Assembly: GCA_028822155.1 (NCBI GenBank)
Contig: JAPKEJ010000015.1
Span: forward strand, 1 to 43,316
Length of the DNA: 43,316 nucleotides
Direction: 5' to 3'
Source: Porticoccaceae bacterium
GTDB lineage: Bacteria; Pseudomonadota; Gammaproteobacteria; Pseudomonadales; Porticoccaceae
Position 1 is the stretch's first letter, and each line of letters starts with the position of its first letter. The translations under genes and the position numbers were made by a program. Positions 38,146 to 43,316 of the stretch are shown one piece after another. Below the pieces are notes generated by a model. That model had not been told where the DNA came from, did not search any database, and was given only the letters and a program-made list of their open reading frames with translations.

Positions 38146-39186
38146 ATGCACAAACCTTTTTTGCCCCTGAATGCCAGCTTTGGCGTAGTATTTATGATTG
38201 CAGCTTTTATGACTGCGCCAACATTATCCTACGGCGATGAGCTGAATATTTATTCCGCACGTCAGGAGTCATTGATCAAACCTTTACTAGATCGTTTTAC
38301 GGCTCTTACAGGCACCAAAGTAAACTTGGTGACAGGCAAGGGGGATGCGCTGCTGACCCGATTAAAAAGCGAAGGATTAAACTCACCTGCAGATGTCTTG
38401 CTAACCTCAGATGCCGGTCGTCTTTATCGGGCTCAACAAGCGGGCGTGCTACAGGCGTTTTCTTCTCAGGAACTTAACGCCGCTATACCAGCTCATCTTA
38501 GAAGCTCTGAGGGCCAATGGTATGGTTTAAGTGTTCGAGCGCGCGTCATCGTCTATGCGCAGGAACGCGTTGAACCAGCGGAACTAAGTACATATGAGGC
38601 CCTTTCAGATCCCTCATGGAAAGGCAGAGTCTGTATTCGCTCATCAAACAATATCTACAACCAATCTTTAGTAGCCAGCATGATCGCGTCGCAGGGTCTT
38701 GAGAAAACTGAAGTCTGGCTGAAAGATTTTGTGACTAATTTTTCCCGCCCTCCTGCTGGTGGGGACCGAGATCAAATTAAAGCTGTTGCTGCAGGGCAGT
38801 GCGATGTAGCGATTGTTAACAGCTACTACCTTGGCGGAATGATTACCTCCGAGGATAATCGGCAGCAAGAGGCCGCCTCAAAAGTGAGTTTATTTTGGCC
38901 CAACCAAAAAGGCCGCGGCACCCACATCAATATATCGGGGGCAGGTATTACTCAATCGGCAAAACACCTAGTATCAGCCAAACGGCTACTGGCTTTTTTA
39001 GCTACCGATGAGAGTCAACAGTGGTACGGAGAGAAAAATAACGAGTTTCCAGTGCGGGCTGCGGTAGATATTAGTGAAACATTAAAGGCCTGGGGCCCTT
39101 TTATTGCTGACCAGCTAAATGTTAGTGAGCTAGGTCGCTACAACGCTGAGGCTATTATGGCTATGGATCGTGCTGGTTGGAAATAA
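38146..39186 (+). CDS. Iron(III) ABC transporter substrate-binding protein (FutA/FbpA type)
   Basis: This is a periplasmic ferric-iron binding protein. The 346 residues start with a signal peptide (cleavage near LSYG, residue 30), then DELNIYSARQESLIKPLLDRF. Tyrosines matching the FutA/IdiA iron site are present: Tyr36 in IYSAR, Tyr171 in NNIYNQ and the paired Tyr227-Tyr228 in NSYYLGGM. AGGA lies about eight bases before the ATG. It is the first gene of a three-gene transporter operon behind a Fur box, so iron-repressed expression is expected. Confidence 0.93.
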   Translation: MHKPFLPLNASFGVVFMIAAFMTAPTLSYGDELNIYSARQESLIKPLLDRFTALTGTKVNLVTGKGDALLTRLKSEGLNSPADVLLTSDAGRLYRAQQAGVLQAFSSQELNAAIPAHLRSSEGQWYGLSVRARVIVYAQERVEPAELSTYEALSDPSWKGRVCIRSSNNIYNQSLVASMIASQGLEKTEVWLKDFVTNFSRPPAGGDRDQIKAVAAGQCDVAIVNSYYLGGMITSEDNRQQEAASKVSLFWPNQKGRGTHINISGAGITQSAKHLVSAKRLLAFLATDESQQWYGEKNNEFPVRAAVDISETLKAWGPFIADQLNVSELGRYNAEAIMAMDRAGWK

Positions 39187-40850
39187 ATTCTGCAATCTCA
39201 GGTTCCAAGGCTGCCAGCCCATATTCAGGGAGAAGTTGGCGGCTAGGCTTGTTAATTGTCACTATGATTATTGCAATACCAGTTTTGGTCATTGTTGCTA
39301 GTCTTAGCCAACCCTTCTCAAGTGCATGGCAACACCTCTTTGATACCGTACTAAGCGACTATATAAGCAACTCTTTGCTGCTCATGGCTGGAGTAGGCTT
39401 TGGTACCCTACTTTTAGGTGTCAGTGCCGCATGGCTGACTGCAATGTGTGACTTTCCGGGACGTAAAATATTGTCTTGGGCCTTTCTATTACCCATGGCA
39501 ATGCCTGCCTATATTATCGCCTACACCTACACCGGCATATTAGATTTTGCCGGGCCCATTCAAAGTATCCTTAGAGGAATATTTGGTTGGAGCTACGGTG
39601 ACTACTACTTCCCCCAAATTCGTTCCCTCGGTGGCGCTATTTGTATGCTCTCCTTGGTGCTTTACCCCTATGTGTACATGCTGGTTCGAATCGCCTTTTT
39701 AGAGCAGTCTACAGCGGTACTAGAAGCCAGCCGTAATCTAGGTAAAAAACCCTGGGAGACACTTTTTTTGGTGGCGCTGCCAATATCTAGACCGGCGATA
39801 GTCGCGGGCGTTAGCCTGGCGTTAATGGAGACCCTGGCAGATTACGGTACCGTCGCCTATTTTGGCGTGAGCGCCTTTACAACGGGCATCTTTCGTACTT
39901 GGTATGGCCTGGGTGAATTAACCACTGCAGCCCAATTATGTGCCTTCCTATTATTGTTTGTTTTTGCCCTTATTATGGCAGAGCGTTGGTCCAGACAGCG
40001 TTTGCGTTTTCACCATAATTCCGCGAACAAAAAATTGGTACGCATGCAACTTAAAGGCTGGCATGCCTATATTGCACTGCTAATCGGTTGCTTGATCGTC
40101 GGAGTAGGTTTTGTTATTCCAGCCACTCAACTCCTAATATGGGCGTCCAGTCGGTGGCAAGAAAATCTTAATGGCGCATTTTTAAGCTTACTCTTCAACA
40201 GTTTCTCTCTTGCCGCGATTGCCGCGATTTGTTGCGTGATAGTAGCGACCTTTTTGGCGTACACCAAACGAGTATTTAACTCGCGTTTAGAGCTTGGTGC
40301 GGTGGGAGTTGCCAGCCTTGGTTACGCAGTACCTGGCACAGTAATCGCAGTAGGCGTGTTAATTCCAGTAGCATGGCTGGATAATAAAATAGATTTTTTT
40401 AGTAGGGCTTGGTTTGATATTCCAACAGGTCTGCTGCTAAGCGGGACCATTGGTATTCTAGTGTTCGCCTATGTCGTGCGCTTTCTCTCGGTCTCTTTAA
40501 ACACGGTAGAATCTGGCTTGAGCGCCATAAAACCAAGCATAGATGAATCAGCTCGCTCCCTTGGGGCCAGACCTGCGCAGGTACTGAAACGGGTACACCT
40601 ACCTATTTTGCGTAGTAGTTTGCTGACTGCGACGCTACTGGTATTTGTCGACGTCTTGAAGGAACTGCCAACTACGCTTATCCTTAGACCGTTCAATTTT
40701 AACACGCTAGCGGTTCGCACCTATGAGTTAGCATCTGATGAACGACTTGTTGACGCAGCCCTGCCCGCGTTAGCTATTGTGGTCATAGGTCTTTTACCTG
40801 TGCTATTAATTACCAAAAGTATTCTTAATGAACGAGCCCGTCATGAATGA
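39177..40850 (+). CDS. Iron(III) ABC transporter permease (FbpB type, fused double domain)
   Basis: This inner-membrane channel subunit has 557 residues and about twelve helices in two homologous halves. Each half bears an EAA-like loop: EASRNLGKKPWETLFLVALPISRP in the first and DESARSLGARPAQVLKRVHLPILR in the second, which contact the ATPase. This fused architecture is typical of FbpB/FutB iron permeases. The best start is TTG at 39177, overlapping the upstream gene by ten bases with only a weak GGAT ribosome site, so coupling to the binding-protein gene is likely. Confidence 0.93.
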   Translation: MEINSAISGSKAASPYSGRSWRLGLLIVTMIIAIPVLVIVASLSQPFSSAWQHLFDTVLSDYISNSLLLMAGVGFGTLLLGVSAAWLTAMCDFPGRKILSWAFLLPMAMPAYIIAYTYTGILDFAGPIQSILRGIFGWSYGDYYFPQIRSLGGAICMLSLVLYPYVYMLVRIAFLEQSTAVLEASRNLGKKPWETLFLVALPISRPAIVAGVSLALMETLADYGTVAYFGVSAFTTGIFRTWYGLGELTTAAQLCAFLLLFVFALIMAERWSRQRLRFHHNSANKKLVRMQLKGWHAYIALLIGCLIVGVGFVIPATQLLIWASSRWQENLNGAFLSLLFNSFSLAAIAAICCVIVATFLAYTKRVFNSRLELGAVGVASLGYAVPGTVIAVGVLIPVAWLDNKIDFFSRAWFDIPTGLLLSGTIGILVFAYVVRFLSVSLNTVESGLSAIKPSIDESARSLGARPAQVLKRVHLPILRSSLLTATLLVFVDVLKELPTTLILRPFNFNTLAVRTYELASDERLVDAALPALAIVVIGLLPVLLITKSILNERARHE

Positions 40851-41886
40851 TCAACTTGTCATCGATAAAGTTACCGTTACCTACGACAATGTCGCCGCAA
40901 TATTAAAGGCGTCATTCTCCCTTGCTGAGGGTGAAATAGGTTGTTTGTTGGGGCCCTCTGGATGCGGGAAGACCACACTCCTCAGAGCTATTGCAGGCTT
41001 TGAGCCGGTAATTGAGGGCAGCGTAAGTCTTCATGGGAAGTCTATTAGTACAGCCAAATATACTCAGGCCCCAGAAGACAGAGCTGTGGGAATGGTATTC
41101 CAAGACTTTGCCCTTTTCCCACACCTTAATGTCAGTAAAAATATTGGCTTTGGGTTAAGTAAAATGCCCGCTAAACAAAGAGATGACCGCATTAACAAAA
41201 TGCTAGCACTGGTTAGTTTGGGTGATTCTGCCGAGAAATTTCCGCACGAACTATCAGGTGGCCAACAACAGCGTGTTGCGCTAGCAAGAGCTCTAGCCCC
41301 CAACCCACAAATTCTTTTATTAGATGAACCCTTTTCAAACCTCGACGCTGAATTGCGGACTCAACTTGCCACTGAAGTGCGAACCCTGCTTAAAGAAAAT
41401 AAAGTAACGGCACTAATGGTTACCCATGATCAGGACGAGGCCTTTGCCATGGCAGATAAAATCGCCTTATTAAATGGAGGGAAAATCGTTCAGGTCGATG
41501 CGCCCTACCAGCTTTACCACAAGCCTTCGAGCTTGTTTGCTGCTGACTTTATTGGCAAAGGATCAGTTATCAATGTTGGTATTGATGCCGCAGGGCTACT
41601 AGGTAATAATTTGGGCAGCCTATCGATCCAGACATTGCCAAAAGACCTTGGCAATACGGTTAAATTGCTGGTCCGCCCAGATGATGTCACCTACGATAAA
41701 ACCTCTGACACCAAATTACCTATTATTTCGAAAGCCTTTCTAGGGCCCAATTATCTATATGAATTGGCGTTAACAGATGGCCAGTGTGTCCCATGCCTAA
41801 CCCAAAGCCATATTGACATCCCTATTGGCGAAACGTTGCCAGTGCGTTTTGACCTTCGCCATGTAGTCATTTTCAACGGAGAGTGA
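40828..41886 (+). CDS. Iron(III) ABC transporter ATP-binding protein (FbpC type)
   Basis: This cytosolic ATPase energises the iron transporter. The 352 residues show Walker A GPSGCGKTT (42-50), a Q-loop, the signature LSGGQQQR, Walker B ILLLDEPF and the switch histidine in MVTHDQDEA. A C-terminal TOBE-like domain follows, as in FbpC/PotA-type subunits. It overlaps the permease gene by 23 bases. A second ATG at codon 6 (40843) would overlap by eight. Confidence 0.94.
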   Translation: MNEPVMNDQLVIDKVTVTYDNVAAILKASFSLAEGEIGCLLGPSGCGKTTLLRAIAGFEPVIEGSVSLHGKSISTAKYTQAPEDRAVGMVFQDFALFPHLNVSKNIGFGLSKMPAKQRDDRINKMLALVSLGDSAEKFPHELSGGQQQRVALARALAPNPQILLLDEPFSNLDAELRTQLATEVRTLLKENKVTALMVTHDQDEAFAMADKIALLNGGKIVQVDAPYQLYHKPSSLFAADFIGKGSVINVGIDAAGLLGNNLGSLSIQTLPKDLGNTVKLLVRPDDVTYDKTSDTKLPIISKAFLGPNYLYELALTDGQCVPCLTQSHIDIPIGETLPVRFDLRHVVIFNGE

Positions 41887-41922
41887 GGGTTACCCTGATG
41901 CTCTTGTTCGTCGGTGCGGCCA

Positions 41923-43068
41923 TCACCTAAAACGTAGATTATTGGACGACAGTTCAGGGATTGATTTAACACCCATGAGACGCATGTCGCGCTCAATTTC
42001 AATGCGCATCAAATCTAGTGCTCGCTCGACTCCCGGTTGTCCCGCTGCAGCAAGGGCATACAAATAGAAGCGCCCACCTCCAACCGCCTTAGCCCCTAAA
42101 GACAGCGCTTTAAGGACATGACTGCCCCTTTGAATGCCACTATCCATAACGATATCAATTTGATCCCCAACCGCATTAACAATTTCAGCAAGCTGATCAA
42201 ACGGTGATCGGCTGCCATCTAGCTGTCGGCCGCCATGATTTGAAATCACAATACCGGTGCAGCCTATGTCCACTGCGCGCTTTGCATCCTCAACACTCAT
42301 TATACCTTTCAGGCAAAATTGGCCGTCCCATAGCTTTACCATTTCAGCAACGTCATCCCAATTCATAGAAGGGTCGAGCATTTCATTAAGATATTGGCCA
42401 ACTGATATTGCGCCACCAGTCATATCAACAAAGTCTTCAATTTGCGGTAATGAAAACTTAGCATGAGTAAGATAGTTAATCGCCCACCGAGGCTTTATGA
42501 CGAATTGGTATGCCCCCGCTAAGGTAAGTTTCAGCGGCATCGAGAACCCTGTGCGCAGATCTCTCTCTCGATTACCCGCAGTAATGGTGTCAACTGTCAG
42601 CATCATCACATCAACACCTGAGGCTTTGGCAGTCTCCAGCATAGCCTTGTTCAGACCCCGGTCTTTGTGGAAATAAAACTGATAAAATTGCGGCGTAGAA
42701 TGCTTCGCTCTCAATTCTTTTAAGCTCACCGTGCCCATAGAAGAGACGCCAAACATGGTGCCAAATTTATTGGCTGCAGCCGCTACTGCATGCTCCCCCT
42801 CGTGGTGGAATAACCGTTGCAAGGCAGTCGGTGAGCAATAGATGGGCATCTCAAGTTTTTGACCCATCACCGTGACTGACATATCGACAGTTTCAACACC
42901 GCGTAATACGTTAGGTACCAAGTCACAGTCATCAAAACTTGCGCTATTTCTACCGTGGGTTATTTCATCGTCAGCCGCGCCATCAATATAATCAAAAATA
43001 GGCCCTGGCAAACGCTTGCGCGCAAGCGATCGAAAATCATGAAAGTTATGACACTGCTTTAAACCCAT
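41923..43068 (-). CDS. lldD: FMN-dependent L-lactate dehydrogenase-like 2-hydroxyacid dehydrogenase
   Basis: This flavoenzyme oxidises an L-2-hydroxyacid, most likely lactate to pyruvate, passing electrons to the respiratory chain. The 381 residues form one FMN TIM barrel. Visible are FDYIDGAADDE near the N-terminus, the phosphate/flavin lysine region CLKGI (Lys254) and the catalytic His278 and Arg281 in SNHGGRQLDGS. Also visible is MDSGIQRGSHVLKALSLGA for FMN phosphate binding. Glycolate or mandelate oxidising relatives share these features, so substrate is not certain. It is convergent with the iron operon and has no lactate permease or regulator beside it in the window. Confidence 0.85.
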   Translation of the reverse strand: MGLKQCHNFHDFRSLARKRLPGPIFDYIDGAADDEITHGRNSASFDDCDLVPNVLRGVETVDMSVTVMGQKLEMPIYCSPTALQRLFHHEGEHAVAAAANKFGTMFGVSSMGTVSLKELRAKHSTPQFYQFYFHKDRGLNKAMLETAKASGVDVMMLTVDTITAGNRERDLRTGFSMPLKLTLAGAYQFVIKPRWAINYLTHAKFSLPQIEDFVDMTGGAISVGQYLNEMLDPSMNWDDVAEMVKLWDGQFCLKGIMSVEDAKRAVDIGCTGIVISNHGGRQLDGSRSPFDQLAEIVNAVGDQIDIVMDSGIQRGSHVLKALSLGAKAVGGGRFYLYALAAAGQPGVERALDLMRIEIERDMRLMGVKSIPELSSNNLRFR

Positions 43069-43278
43069 AATGACACTCTTCGTGGTAAGGGATCGTCAGA
43101 CTCGTATTCTGTGGGCGGGCAGCTAACAATTGAGTATTACGACAGCCTTACTCTACTATAGATGACCGAGTAGGAATATAGATGCGGGAGCTGGTTCTTC
43201 GATTAAACCGTGCTGAATTATTCTATCTTGGTGACCCCTAGAGAGGCCCCTGAACAACAAACGCTAAAGGTCTAAATA
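43069..43278. other. Upstream region of the hydroxyacid dehydrogenase gene
   Basis: These 210 bases contain no credible gene. They should hold the promoter of the leftward dehydrogenase gene; a weak AGAG lies about nine bases before its ATG. I could not assign convincing -35/-10 boxes or an operator. Confidence 0.4.
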
Positions 43279-43306
43279 ATAAAGCCGCCTGTAACGGCGG
43301 CTTTAT
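43279..43306. terminator. Bidirectional Rho-independent terminator at the window edge
   Basis: ATAAAGCCGCC and GGCGGCTTTAT form a perfect 11-bp stem with a six-base loop. Short A/T flanks are present on both sides. It probably ends a gene beyond the right edge that reads leftward. Confidence 0.75.
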
Positions 43307-43316
43307 CAAAATCAAT

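Overview
The window looks like a chromosomal segment of a marine-type gammaproteobacterium with moderate GC. Protein similarity suggests the Cellvibrionales/SAR92 or Pseudomonadales neighbourhood, but this is inferred from gene order and protein character, not from a search. The evidence is a complete gammaproteobacterial dcw cluster, pilC-pilD-coaE-yacG order, a purL-mltF-tadA block and a type A RNase P RNA. I saw no insertion sequences, phage genes, CRISPR array or tRNA genes.

Layout. (1) 1-1866, plus strand: the tail of pilC, then pilD, coaE and yacG. (2) 1887-25313, minus strand, read right to left: mraZ-rsmH-ftsL-ftsI-murE-murF-mraY-murD-ftsW-murG-murC-ddl-ftsQ-ftsA-ftsZ-lpxC, an M23 peptidase gene, secA, argJ and mutT. 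Most dcw genes are joined by ATGA or short overlaps. The block starts from a TTGACA promoter followed by MraZ-box-like repeats, and hairpins lie on both sides of ftsZ. (3) 25655-26138: rnpB with its own terminator and promoter. A perfect CRP/FNR-like palindrome is centred about 41.5 bp upstream of the predicted rnpB 5' end. (4) 26177-32473: a small DUF5062-like gene and purL (minus), mltF (plus) and tadA (minus). (5) 32924-35431: a large TonB-dependent receptor with codon use typical of high expression, closed by a strong terminator. (6) 35599-37295: a compact metal-response operon encoding a small secreted or outer-membrane protein, a His-rich secreted CxxC heavy-metal protein, a MerT-like membrane protein and a CsoR-type repressor. 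It is preceded by a near-canonical CsoR operator that runs into the first start codon. (7) 37327-38016: a DUF998-like membrane protein (minus). (8) 38102-41886: a Fur-box-controlled FutA/FbpABC-type iron(III) ABC transporter. (9) 41923-43068: an FMN-dependent L-lactate dehydrogenase-like enzyme (minus), then a terminator at the right edge.

Most of the window is core metabolism. The dcw block makes UDP-MurNAc-pentapeptide (MurC-F, Ddl), lipid I and II (MraY, MurG) and the divisome (FtsW, I, L, Q, A, Z). LpxC, SecA and an M23 hydrolase link it to envelope growth. The accessory region with most potential for new biology is 35599-37295. It combines a MerT/MerP-like transport pair with a copper-type CsoR sensor and operator, lacks mercuric reductase and MerR, and carries an unrecognised small envelope protein.
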